From assembly GCF_013744875.1 (NCBI RefSeq), contig NZ_CP059399.1, positions 2,356,001 to 2,420,000 of the forward strand: 64,000 nucleotides of DNA, given 5' to 3'. The stretch comes from Nocardia huaxiensis (lineage in GTDB: Bacteria > Actinomycetota > Actinomycetes > Mycobacteriales > Mycobacteriaceae). Below are positions 8,473-17,030 of the stretch, piece by piece. The position numbers were made by a program, and so were the translations under genes. The notes under the pieces were generated by a model. The model had not been told where the DNA came from. It did no database searches and worked only from the letters and a program-made list of their open reading frames with translations. Every line of letters starts with the position of its first letter. Position 1 is the stretch's first letter.

Positions 8473-8814
8473 GCGGCGAACGTCTCGAAGGCTAGCATGG
8501 CGTTCGTTTGCGGAAGAGTTCGAATCGGACGGAAATTAATTGTCGCGCACAGGGATAGGGGAGTGCGACGCGCGTCACTAGGATTCTCCGGGGCGATGCC
8601 GATTACTTTCGAAAGACTGTCGCTATGTCCTTTTTGGGAGGTCTGTGACAGGTCTGGTTAATGCACGGTAACTTCCGTCTGAAAGCTGTAAACACGAGTG
8701 GTCAGCTGCCCAGCAGAGTTGTAGCGTCAGCGCATCGCACCGTCGCGATTCCATGTTTCGAAACATTCTCGAATCGAGAGCGGGCGCTCTCCCGCTTTCG
8801 TGAACTCTCGTTAG
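8473..8814. other. 342-base intergenic region between kinase operon and glycosyltransferase
   Basis: No convincing gene. It must hold the divergent promoters. Visible structure: a perfect 14-base palindrome at 8753-8766 and a GAGAGC/GCTCTC hairpin at 8776-8791. The 61-codon open frame starting at 8661 has no recognisable features. Confidence 0.6.
8753..8766. promoter_or_regulatory. Perfect 14-base palindrome upstream of glycosyltransferase
   Basis: ATGTTTCGAAACAT is its own reverse complement and lies 49 bases before the glycosyltransferase start. Operator-like; the regulator is not identifiable. Confidence 0.45.
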
Positions 8815-9756
8815 GTGGTTGCTGTGGTCGGTCTGCTCGCAAATGAATCCCATGGCGGAATCCGAACCTGGTCCGCGCCCAATTGGAGTGTGCCGGATCT
8901 GATTGCCGCCAAGGGTGATCGAACCGTGTCGGTGGTATTGCCGGCCCTGAATGAAGAAGCCACGGTGGCGGATGTGGTGCGCGCGGTGCGCAGCCTGCCC
9001 GATGGCCTGGTGGACGAGCTGATCGTCATGGATTCGGGGTCCACCGACGACACCATCCGAGTGGCCCGCGCGGCCGGTGCGCTGGTCGGCCGGCGCGAGG
9101 ACGTGCTGCCCGAACATCCGCCGGTGCCGGGCAAGGGCGAGGTGCTGTGGCGTTCGCTGGCGGTGGCGTCCGGCGACATCATCATGTTCATGGATTCCGA
9201 TCTGATCGAACCGGATCCGCAATTCGTGCCGAAACTGATCGGGCCGCTGCTGCTGGACGAATCCATTGTTTTCAGCAAAGCCTATTACCGCCGTCCATTG
9301 CTGACCGGGGAAACGTTCGACGAATCCGGCGGCGGGCGCGTCACCGAACTCGTGGCGCGGCCATTGCTGGCGGCCCTGCGCCCTGGATTGCGCCATGTTG
9401 TGCAACCGCTCGGCGGTGAGTACGCCGCCACTCGCGAAGCGCTCGAACGATTTTGGTTCGCCTCCCACTACGGCGTCGAAATCGGTTTGCTGATCGATGT
9501 CTTCGACCATTACGGCGCGGGCGCGATCGGACAGGTCGACCTCGGTGTGCGCAAGCACCGCAACCGGCCCCTGCACGAACTCGGCGTCATGAGCCGGCAG
9601 ATCGTCGCCACCGCGCTGGAACGCTGCGGACTCGCCGATTCGGGCGAGGGCATCATCCAATTCCCGCTCGGCGCACACGGATTCACGCCCCATGAGGCCG
9701 CCCTGCGCACCGAGCACCGGCCGCCCATCGGCTCCCTGCTGAAAATCGCTTCCTGA
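8815..9756 (+). CDS. Glucosyl-3-phosphoglycerate synthase-like glycosyltransferase
   Basis: A 313-residue GT-A glycosyltransferase closely patterned on mycobacterial GpgS, which transfers glucose from a nucleotide sugar to 3-phosphoglycerate as the first step of methylglucose lipopolysaccharide synthesis. Visible hallmarks: VSVVLPALNEEATV, VMDSGSTDDT, metal-binding DSD (127-129) in MFMDSDL, GGGRVTELVARPLLAALRP, LGGEYAATRE and KHRNRPLHELG. It is slightly shorter than the mycobacterial enzyme (about 324). The GTG start at 8815 has a weak ribosome site; GTG at 8824 is an alternative. Unlike canonical gpgS, it sits immediately before a PapA-like acyltransferase and an exporter, suggesting a specialised paralogue that builds a glycolipid head group. 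Confidence 0.85.
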   Translation: MVAVVGLLANESHGGIRTWSAPNWSVPDLIAAKGDRTVSVVLPALNEEATVADVVRAVRSLPDGLVDELIVMDSGSTDDTIRVARAAGALVGRREDVLPEHPPVPGKGEVLWRSLAVASGDIIMFMDSDLIEPDPQFVPKLIGPLLLDESIVFSKAYYRRPLLTGETFDESGGGRVTELVARPLLAALRPGLRHVVQPLGGEYAATREALERFWFASHYGVEIGLLIDVFDHYGAGAIGQVDLGVRKHRNRPLHELGVMSRQIVATALERCGLADSGEGIIQFPLGAHGFTPHEAALRTEHRPPIGSLLKIAS

Positions 9757-9790
9757 GTACGGCTTTCGAGAAGAACGAGGAATCTTCGCC

Positions 9791-11209
9791 ATGATGCAGA
9801 GCGGGCTCATCGACGACTGGCGGCCGAAAGGCGGCCAGCTCACCATCATTCGTCCCAGTGAGGTTTCCCGTGCCGCGGCCATTCGCGCCCGCACCGACGC
9901 CACCCCGCCGTCCTTCCAGCAGGACGCCTATCTGGAGATGGCGCGCACCGCCAAACTCACCGGGCAGCGTTTCGACCGGCTCATCCTGTGCGCCTTCACC
10001 CTGCAGGGCGTGCCCGATATTCCGGCGCTGGTCCGCGCCACCACCACGATCGTGCGTCGGCACGACGCCTTCCACAGCTGGTTCGAGATCGACGCCGAAT
10101 ACCGCGTACTGCGCCGCGTGGTGCAGGCCGAGGACATCCATCTCGTGGCCGATTCGTGGGGCGAGATTGACGGCCCGCTGGTGAGCCGGATCGTGCAGCA
10201 CGTGACACCCGGTCCGAGCAGCTGGGACTGCTTCACCTTCGCCGTGATCGATCACGGCGGCTCGTTCACCGTCGTCGTCGCCAGTGACCACATCAACTGC
10301 GACGCCATCTCCGGCGCCATCATCAGCGGCGAATTCGCGCAGCTGTATTTCGACCCCACCGGGGCCGAGCGGCTCGCGGCGGTGCCGGTGGCCAGCTACC
10401 GGGCGCACTGCGACCGGGAACGCTCGCTGGCGGCACAGCTGGAGACCGACTCGCCGCAGATCGTGGAGTGGGCCGACCGCATTCGCGCCAATGGCGGCCG
10501 GTTGCCGAGTTTCCCACTGCCGCTGCGGGATACCGATTCCACGGCCACCACGCACGCGGCCTCGGACCGGCGGGTGCTGCTCACGGGCGCGCTCGCCGAC
10601 CGCTTCGAGGCCGAATGCGCCGCGGCCGGGGTGCGGCTGGTCTCCGGCATCTTCGCCGCCGCGGCCTACGCGGAGTACGAACTCTCCGGGCGCACACGGT
10701 ATTTCAACCTCTCACCGAAGAGCACCCGCGCCGATGCGGCCGAACGCCGGTCGGTGGGCTGGTACGCCAGCCTCATCCCGATCGCCTTCGACTTCGACCC
10801 CGCCGACGGGTTCGAAGTGGTCGCTCAGAAGGCCGAGGCGGCCTTCGTCGCGGGCAAATGGCTCTCGGACGTCTCGCTGCATCGCGTCGTCGAATTGCTG
10901 GAGGAGCGTGAGGGATTCGAGGTGCGGCGCGGCTGGGTGGCGCCCATGCTCTCGTTCCTGGACCTGCGCAAGCTGCCGGGCGCGGAACTGTTCGAGGCGC
11001 TCGAGTTCTCGTTCTACGGCAGCCGCGGCACCTCCGAGGAGGTGTACACCTGGGTGCAGCGCACCGCCGACAATATCTGGATGGCCTCGCTGTTCCCGGA
11101 CACCGGCGTCGCGGCGCGGTCCATGGCGCGTTACGGCGATGTGCTGACCCGGGTGCTGGAGTCGATCGTGCACTCCGGGTCGGGGCTACCGTCCGGCGCC
11201 GTCGCCTAG
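9791..11209 (+). CDS. PapA-like acyltransferase (condensation-domain superfamily)
   Basis: A 472-residue stand-alone acyltransferase. The HxxxD motif is HINCD at residues 167-171, with Asp replacing the first His of the HHxxxD form, as also seen in some PapA proteins. Alignment by eye with mycobacterial PapA1/PapA2, which acylate trehalose in sulfolipid and polyacyltrehalose synthesis, shows matching landmarks: an N-terminal IDDW segment, TPPSFQQ, RRHDAFHSWFE, WDCFTFAVI, SFPLPLRD and the late LFPDTGVAARSM. No carrier-protein or adenylation domain is attached. The gene lies 34 bases after the GpgS-like gene and 7 bases before an exporter, so an acylated glucosyl product is a reasonable inference. 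Confidence 0.8.
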   Translation: MMQSGLIDDWRPKGGQLTIIRPSEVSRAAAIRARTDATPPSFQQDAYLEMARTAKLTGQRFDRLILCAFTLQGVPDIPALVRATTTIVRRHDAFHSWFEIDAEYRVLRRVVQAEDIHLVADSWGEIDGPLVSRIVQHVTPGPSSWDCFTFAVIDHGGSFTVVVASDHINCDAISGAIISGEFAQLYFDPTGAERLAAVPVASYRAHCDRERSLAAQLETDSPQIVEWADRIRANGGRLPSFPLPLRDTDSTATTHAASDRRVLLTGALADRFEAECAAAGVRLVSGIFAAAAYAEYELSGRTRYFNLSPKSTRADAAERRSVGWYASLIPIAFDFDPADGFEVVAQKAEAAFVAGKWLSDVSLHRVVELLEEREGFEVRRGWVAPMLSFLDLRKLPGAELFEALEFSFYGSRGTSEEVYTWVQRTADNIWMASLFPDTGVAARSMARYGDVLTRVLESIVHSGSGLPSGAVA

Positions 11210-11216
11210 GCCCGGC

Positions 11217-12884
11217 ATGAGCGCAATCGGCCTACAGCGGGAAACCGCTCTCCCCGTGCGTGATTCGTCGGCCTGGGTGGCGATCGCGGCGGTGTTCATC
11301 GCCGTGTTCATGCAGATGGTGGACGCCACCATCGTGACCGTCGCCATCCCCGATATCGTGCGCGATCTCGGCGCCACCTCCTCCCAGTCGTCGATGATGC
11401 TGACGGGATACACGGTGGCGCTGGCCTGCTCGCTGCTGCCGAGCGCGCGACTCGGAATGCGCTGGGGGCGTGGCGGTTTCTTCACCGCCGCGCTCACCCT
11501 CTTCGTGGTGGCCTCGGTGCTGTGCGGCATCGCGCCGACACCGCCGGCCCTGATCGCGGCGCGCGTGCTCCAGGGCGCCGCGGCCGGAGCGGTGTCGGCG
11601 CAGCCCATCGCCCTCATTACGGCGCGGTTCGCGGACACCGCGCGCCGCAACCTGGCCTTCGCGCTGTACGGTGCGACGGCCGGCACGGCCGCCATGCTGG
11701 GGCCGCTGGTGGGTGGAGTTCTCCTGGGCGCCAACCCCTTCGAGCTGTCCTGGCGGTCGATCTTCCTGGTCAATCTGATCCCCGGGGCGCTGGCCCTGGC
11801 GCTGGCCGTGCGGCAGGTGCGCGGCTCGGTGGCCTCCCAGCGCAGCCCACTGGACGCGGTGGGCGCGCTGCTGGCGGCGGCGGGGCTGTTCCTGCTGATC
11901 TACGGTCTCTCGGTCGGGCGGGAACACGATTGGTCGCCGAAGATTCTCGCCATGCTGGCGGCGTCGGCGGTGGTGCTGGTGGTCTTCGCGCTGCACGAGC
12001 GGCAGGTGGCGGCGCGCGGGGGATCCCCGCTGGTCGATCCCCGCCTGTTCGCGTCGATGCGATTCTTCGGGTGGATCGTCGCCTGTCTGGTGGTGTACGG
12101 CGTGTTCGCGGCCTACCTGTTCACCATGTCCATATCGCTGCAATACGGGCTCGGGTATTCGGCACTGCGCACGGGCGTCACCACCCTCCCGTTCTCGGCG
12201 GGCGCGGTCATCGGGGCGCTGTCCGCGCCACGGCTCGCGGATCGGCTCGGAAACCGCATGGTGGGAATGGGTTTCGCGCTCTTCGGCATCCTCCTGGTGG
12301 GCTGGGTGCTGGCGCTGGACCCGGATCCCGCGAGCCTGTCGTGGTCACTGCTGGTGATTCCCTTGGTACTGGGCGGATTCGGGGTCGGCGTGGCGGCGGC
12401 CCGATTGCAGATCGCCGTGGTGGCGGCGGTGCCGGCCCGATCGGTGGATTCGGCGTCGGGCCTGGTGCCCGCGGCCCAGCAGGTGGGCAATTCGCTCGGG
12501 GTCGCCCTCATCGGCATCCTGTTCTTCCACTCGGTGGCGGTGGCGGCGCCCGATGCGGTGGGCCGCGAACAGCAGGCCCTGAAACAGGAACTGTCGGTGA
12601 GCAATCCGTACGCACCGGCGATCGCCGACGAATTCGCCCGCTGTGCGACCCTGCAATTGCAGTCGGCGACGCCCGAGCGCACGCCACCCGGATGCGACCA
12701 TTCCGGAGCCGCGGCGAATCCGGGCCAGGCGGCCATGCGCGCGCAGGTGACCACCGCTGTCGGGGAGGCCGCACAGCGTGTCGCCGGAACGGTTTTCGTG
12801 TCCGCGTTCCGCACCACCGCCGTGGTGTTACTGGTGCTGGTGGCGATCTCCGGGGTGCCGTTCGTGCTGCGCCGCAGGCAATGA
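11217..12884 (+). CDS. DHA2-family MFS exporter
   Basis: A 555-residue proton-driven exporter with 14 predicted helices. The family motifs are visible: VDATIVTVAIPDIVRDLG in helix 1, the loop 2-3 region RLGMRWGRGGFF, and the antiporter motif C region GATAGTAAMLGPLVGG. A large hydrophilic loop of about 75 residues with two cysteines (near residues 455-520) precedes the last helix, as in other actinobacterial DHA2 proteins. The start is only 7 bases beyond the acyltransferase stop and has no good ribosome site, so translational coupling is likely. Context suggests export of the product of the preceding two enzymes. Confidence 0.85.
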   Translation: MSAIGLQRETALPVRDSSAWVAIAAVFIAVFMQMVDATIVTVAIPDIVRDLGATSSQSSMMLTGYTVALACSLLPSARLGMRWGRGGFFTAALTLFVVASVLCGIAPTPPALIAARVLQGAAAGAVSAQPIALITARFADTARRNLAFALYGATAGTAAMLGPLVGGVLLGANPFELSWRSIFLVNLIPGALALALAVRQVRGSVASQRSPLDAVGALLAAAGLFLLIYGLSVGREHDWSPKILAMLAASAVVLVVFALHERQVAARGGSPLVDPRLFASMRFFGWIVACLVVYGVFAAYLFTMSISLQYGLGYSALRTGVTTLPFSAGAVIGALSAPRLADRLGNRMVGMGFALFGILLVGWVLALDPDPASLSWSLLVIPLVLGGFGVGVAAARLQIAVVAAVPARSVDSASGLVPAAQQVGNSLGVALIGILFFHSVAVAAPDAVGREQQALKQELSVSNPYAPAIADEFARCATLQLQSATPERTPPGCDHSGAAANPGQAAMRAQVTTAVGEAAQRVAGTVFVSAFRTTAVVLLVLVAISGVPFVLRRRQ

Positions 12885-12926
12885 GAGCCCAGTTGAATAC
12901 TGGTCGGTAGGGCTAGTATTCGGGCG

Positions 12927-14408
12927 ATGAGGTACGACGAATATCGCGGGTTCGATGCGGTCGGATTGGCCGATCTGGTGCGGCGCGGGGAGGTCCATCC
13001 GACCGAACTGCTGCGGGTCGCGCTGGAGCGATGCGCGGAGGTCGATCCGGCGCTCAATGCCATCAGCCTGCTGATGGAGTTGAACGGCAAGGAACTGGCG
13101 GGACGGGCCGAGCCGGGCGGTCCGTTCGCCGGGGTGCCGTTCCTCATCAAGGATCTCGTCCAGGACTACGCCGGATATCCGACCTCCTGCGGCACCGGGC
13201 CGCTGCGTGGAGTTCCGGCCACACAGCACAGCATCGCGGTACAGCGCTGGCTCGACGCCGGACTCGTCATCTTCGGCAAGACAACCACCCCGGAATTCGG
13301 CAGCAAGGCCATCACCGAGACCAGAACCTTCGGCGCCACCCGCAATCCGTGGGACACCGCCCGCACTCCGGGTGGATCGTCGGGCGGGTCGGCCGCGGCC
13401 ATCGCGGCGGGCATCGTGCCCATGGCGGGCGCCAGCGACGGCGGCGGCTCGATTCGAATCCCCGCCGGCAGCACCGGATTGTTCGGCCTCAAGGCCGGGC
13501 GCGGGCTCATCCCCAGCGGGCCGGTGATCGGTGACTTCCTCCTCGGCGCGGCCACCGAGGGCGTGCTCTCGCGCAGCGTCCGCGATACCGCGGTCATGTT
13601 CGACGTGCTCGGTGTGCCGGATCCCGGTGCGCCCTATATCGTCGCGCGCCCCGAACAGCCCTACCGCACCGCCGTCGACACCCCGCCGCGCCGACTACGC
13701 ATCGGCTTCAGCCACGAATCGCCTTTGGGCACAGCGGTGGACGGCGAGGCCGTGAAAGCCGTCGAGGATGCGGCGCGACTGCTGGAAGAACTCGGCCACA
13801 CCGTCGAACCCGCCGCACCGGTCGTCGACGGCAAGCAGATGGCCTTCGATTTCATGACCGTCTGGACCGCCTCCGCCGCGACCGACCTGGCCCGCGCCTG
13901 CGCGGTGAGTGGCGCGGCCGCAACGGATTTCGATATCGACACCCAGGCGCTGGCCGCGGTCGGCCGCGCGGTGCCGGCCCCCGAACTCATGGCGGCGCAC
14001 GGGCGCTGGAATGTCTACACCCGCGCGCTGAGCGACTTCCATGCCCGGTACGACCTGTTGCTCACTCCCACCCTCGCGGAACCGCCGCTGCTGATCGGCC
14101 AGAACCGCACGCCCGCGCTGGCCGATACCCTCCTGCCGCCGCTGCTGCGCCTGGGCGCGGGAAAGGTCATGTCCCGCACCGACTTCTATCGCGACCTGGT
14201 CACCGCGAACCTCGCCGCGGTGCCCTTCACCCAGCTCGCCAATATCACCGGCCGCCCCGCCATGAGCGTTCCCACGCACTGGACCGCCACCGGCCTGCCG
14301 CTGGGCGTGCAGTTCGTCGGCCCCTCGAACAGCGAATACCTGTTGCTCCAGCTGGCGGCCGAAATCGAAACCGCCCGGCCCTGGTTCGACCGTCACCCGA
14401 GCATCTGA
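12927..14408 (+). CDS. Amidase-signature family hydrolase
   Basis: A 493-residue amidase-signature enzyme with the Ser-cisSer-Lys triad: lysine in FLIKDL (K75), the GGSSGGSAAA loop (149-158) supplying the cis-serine, and the nucleophile in GGGSIRIPA (S175). The family hydrolyses amides and sometimes esters; GatA is excluded because the gene is not with gatB or gatC and the substrate region differs. It follows the exporter by 42 bases and may belong to the same transcript. A GAATAC/GTATTC inverted repeat (12895-12921) in that gap may be an operator instead. Substrate unknown. Confidence 0.85.
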   Translation: MRYDEYRGFDAVGLADLVRRGEVHPTELLRVALERCAEVDPALNAISLLMELNGKELAGRAEPGGPFAGVPFLIKDLVQDYAGYPTSCGTGPLRGVPATQHSIAVQRWLDAGLVIFGKTTTPEFGSKAITETRTFGATRNPWDTARTPGGSSGGSAAAIAAGIVPMAGASDGGGSIRIPAGSTGLFGLKAGRGLIPSGPVIGDFLLGAATEGVLSRSVRDTAVMFDVLGVPDPGAPYIVARPEQPYRTAVDTPPRRLRIGFSHESPLGTAVDGEAVKAVEDAARLLEELGHTVEPAAPVVDGKQMAFDFMTVWTASAATDLARACAVSGAAATDFDIDTQALAAVGRAVPAPELMAAHGRWNVYTRALSDFHARYDLLLTPTLAEPPLLIGQNRTPALADTLLPPLLRLGAGKVMSRTDFYRDLVTANLAAVPFTQLANITGRPAMSVPTHWTATGLPLGVQFVGPSNSEYLLLQLAAEIETARPWFDRHPSI

Positions 14409-14433
14409 CGAACCCGCGTCGGACGGAACCCCT

Positions 14434-14512
14434 CGTCATCCCGGCATGCTTTTGGCCGGGATCCACACTTTCGACAGTGTGGATCCCGGCCAAGAAGCGC
14501 GCCGGGATGACG
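14434..14512. repeat. REP-like nested palindrome between convergent genes
   Basis: Outer arms CGTCATCCCGGC (14434-14445) and GCCGGGATGACG (14501-14512) enclose an inner hairpin with perfect 18-base arms (14452-14469 and 14476-14493) and a 6-base loop. The whole unit forms a two-level hairpin. The position between two convergent 3' ends and the generic CGTCATCCCGGC border are typical of dispersed palindromic repeats. It probably also terminates both genes. Confidence 0.8.
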
Positions 14513-14518
14513 GTGCGA

Positions 14519-16081
14519 TCAGTCCTTCACGAGTTCGGTCTTCTTCAGTTCGGTTTCCAGCTCGGCGTCGAGATCGGCGTCGGCGGTGGGGATTTCGCCG
14601 CCGTGCTCACCGCCGTGGCCGCCGCCGTGCGGGTTGTCGGACCGGCTCGGCAGCAGCACCGCCATGACGATCACGACCACCGACAGCACGGCCGAGACCG
14701 CGAACGCGATCTTCATACCGCTCAGCATGGCCTCGTTCGGCGCGATGCCGTCCTTGACCAGATCGGTGGTGCGGGCCGACATGATGGTGACCACCAGCGC
14801 GGTACCGAAGGCCGCCGCCACCTGCTGCAGGGTGCCCAGCATGGAGCTGCCGTGCGAGTACAGGTTCATCGGCAGCGCGCCCAGACCCAGGGTGAACACC
14901 GGGGTGAAGGCCGCGGCCAGGCCGACCATGAGCAGCACGTGCAGACCCAGCAGGGCCGCGTACGGCATGTTCGCGGAGATCAGCGTGAATCCGGCCAGCG
15001 ACGCCGTGATGGCGATGGAACCCGGAATCACCAGCACCCGGCCACCGAAGCGGTCGAAGATCTTGCCGACGGTCGGGCCGAGCAGACCCATGGCCAGACC
15101 ACCCGGCATGACCAGCAGACCGGTCTGCAGCGGATCCAGGCCGCGCAGGTTCTGCAGGTACAGCGGCAGCAGGATCATCGAGCCCATCATGGCCATGAAG
15201 GCGATGGACATGAGCACCAGCGCCTTGGTGTAGGTGCCGGCCAGCAGGACGCGCAGGTCCAGCAGCGGAGTCGAGGTGCGCTGCAGCGAGATCTGACGGA
15301 ACGCGAAGGCCGCGATCAGCGCCGCGCCGGCGGCCACGATCAGCGCCGGGGTGGTCCAGTTGTCGGTCTCGAAGTGGCTCAGGCCGTACACCAGGCTGCC
15401 GAAACCGAGCGCCGCGAGCACCACGGACAGCCAGTCGATGGAGCCCGACTGCGGTTCGCCGACATTCTCCAGCTTGCGCAGACCGAACCAGGTGACCGCC
15501 GCGGCGATCGGCAGCACCAGCACGAACAGCCAGCGCCACGGGGAGATGGTGTCCTTCATGCCGTCACCGGCCTTGAGTACCAGGCCGGAGATGACCGGGC
15601 CCATGGCCGGGGCGACCGAGATGGCCAGGGTGACATTGCCCATCACCTTGCCGCGGTCCTGTTCCGGCACGACGGTCATGAGGGTGGTCATGAGCAGCGG
15701 CATCATGACCGCGGTGCCGCCGGCCTGCACGACGCGGCCCACGAGCAGCACCGCGAAGTTCGGCGCGACCGCACACAGCGCGGTGCCGGCCAGGAAGGTG
15801 ACCATGGCGATGAGGTAGGCCCGCCGGGTCGAGACCCGCTGCAGGAACCAGCCGGTCACCGGGATGACCGCCGCCATGGTGAGCATGAAGGCGGTGGACA
15901 CCCACTGTGCCGTGCGCTCGGTGATCTCGAGATCGTGGATCAGCGTGGGAATCGCGTTGATCATGATGGTCTCGTTGAGAATCACCACGAAGGTCGCGAG
16001 CACCAGTAGGCGGATGACGGTCGGCGTCCGCCCACCGACCGGTTTATCCCCGGTTTCTAGAGCGGATGAGTCGGCGCGCAT
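14519..16081 (-). CDS. DHA2-family (EmrB/QacA-type) MFS exporter
   Basis: A 520-residue exporter. Start set at the ATG at 16081 (MRADSSALETGD) because GGAGG lies 6 bases upstream; the reading frame continues further but that part looks random. Helix 1 carries NETIMINAIPTLIHDLEI, the loop 2-3 region is QRVSTRRAYL, and motif C is NVTLAISVAPAMGPVISGLVL. The C-terminal tail is hydrophilic, with a His/Gly patch (HGGGHGGEHGGE) that could bind metal. It is downstream of the TetR gene at 16337 on the same strand, 255 bases away, and may be one of its targets. Confidence 0.88.
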   Translation of the reverse strand: MRADSSALETGDKPVGGRTPTVIRLLVLATFVVILNETIMINAIPTLIHDLEITERTAQWVSTAFMLTMAAVIPVTGWFLQRVSTRRAYLIAMVTFLAGTALCAVAPNFAVLLVGRVVQAGGTAVMMPLLMTTLMTVVPEQDRGKVMGNVTLAISVAPAMGPVISGLVLKAGDGMKDTISPWRWLFVLVLPIAAAVTWFGLRKLENVGEPQSGSIDWLSVVLAALGFGSLVYGLSHFETDNWTTPALIVAAGAALIAAFAFRQISLQRTSTPLLDLRVLLAGTYTKALVLMSIAFMAMMGSMILLPLYLQNLRGLDPLQTGLLVMPGGLAMGLLGPTVGKIFDRFGGRVLVIPGSIAITASLAGFTLISANMPYAALLGLHVLLMVGLAAAFTPVFTLGLGALPMNLYSHGSSMLGTLQQVAAAFGTALVVTIMSARTTDLVKDGIAPNEAMLSGMKIAFAVSAVLSVVVIVMAVLLPSRSDNPHGGGHGGEHGGEIPTADADLDAELETELKKTELVKD

Positions 16082-16336
16082 CGATGTCCTCCGAAGCGTT
16101 CGTGAGCGAGATTTCGACGTGTGGATCGATGGCGAGCCGCTGTGATCGCATTCCCGCCGCCACACGAGAACAGACGGGATCGTCAGGCTCAACTCATCGG
16201 TCGCGCGTAAGTATTCCGGCTCACACCGACAGGAAGCACTGGGTTTTCCGCCCGGAGGGGATTGATACCCGGATGAATTCGCCTGCTCACCAGGGCTTCT
16301 CACCCGGGTGCCGAATCCCCAGTGAGCCTGATCACG

Positions 16337-16918
16337 TCAATGGTGCTTCAGGTGGTGCCGCAGCAGCACCGACAGCTGGGCGCGCGCGTCGTCGAACGGA
16401 TGACTCGATTTGAGGGCGCGGCTCTGCACGATCGCGCCCTCGATGACCGACAGCAGGAATCCGGACAGCGAGCACGCGGTGGCGCGGTCGACGCCGACCG
16501 AGACGAGCCCGTCCGCGAGCCGGGCCGTCCATTCGGCGAACGCCTGCCCGGCCGTGGACTGCAGCGACGGATCGAGTTCGTCCAGTGCCGCGGCCATCAT
16601 GAACGAGCCCGCGCGGTAGTCGCTGGATTCGAGTTGCAGCCGCCAGAAGGCGAGCAGTTCGTCGAGCCACTGTTCCACCGAGCGCGCGTCGGGCAGTGCG
16701 TCGGCGGTGCGGCTGATGTGCGAATACACCAGTCTTGACACGATTTTGGCCGCGGTCTCCACGAGTTCGCCCTTGCCTGAAGGAAAGTGCTGGTAGAGCG
16801 AATTCCGGGAGGCATTGCTGCGTTTGAGTAGCTCGCTGAGCCCGGCGGCGTGCACGCCGTGTTCCTGCACCGTGGCGATGGTGCTCGCGATCAATCGGGC
16901 GCGGGGTCCCGCCGCCAT
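16337..16918 (-). CDS. TetR/AcrR-family repressor (divergent from fabH-like gene)
   Basis: A 193-residue TetR protein. The start is the ATG at 16918, with GGAGGAG 7 bases upstream. The N-terminal helix-turn-helix is ATVQEHGVHAAGLSELLKRSNASRNSLYQHFPSGKGELVE, where SRNSLYQHF is the recognition helix; the C-terminal half is helical and ligand-binding, of the YsiA/LmrA-like kind (SVEQWLDELLAFWRLQLESSDYRAG). Two palindromes between this gene and the divergent FabH-like gene (16965-16980 and 16999-17014) are almost certainly its operators. Confidence 0.88.
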   Translation of the reverse strand: MAAGPRARLIASTIATVQEHGVHAAGLSELLKRSNASRNSLYQHFPSGKGELVETAAKIVSRLVYSHISRTADALPDARSVEQWLDELLAFWRLQLESSDYRAGSFMMAAALDELDPSLQSTAGQAFAEWTARLADGLVSVGVDRATACSLSGFLLSVIEGAIVQSRALKSSHPFDDARAQLSVLLRHHLKHH

Positions 16919-16964
16919 GGAAACTCCTCCAACCGTTGTGTGAACAGTTTGCCGGGCTCTTGTG

Positions 16965-17014
16965 TGAACCGATCGGTCCATGTTAGACGTATTCTAAGTG
17001 AACCGATCGGTTCA
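16965..17014. promoter_or_regulatory. Tandem TetR operators in the tetR-fabH promoter
   Basis: TGAACCGATCGGTTCA (16999-17014) is a perfect 16-base palindrome. TGAACCGATCGGTCCA (16965-16980) is the same with one mismatch; the centres are 34 bases apart. The TGAACCGATCGGTTCA form is classic for TetR/AcrR sites. The right copy ends 16 bases before the fabH-like GTG, so binding should block both directions. Confidence 0.85.
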
Positions 17015-17030
17015 TATGGAGAGGATCGTC

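Noticed and set aside
14477..16009. Long plus-strand open frame opposite the DHA2 exporter
   Set aside because: It lies completely antisense to a gene with full family motifs; the translation is His/Arg/Gly-rich without fold or motifs. It is a GC-driven shadow.
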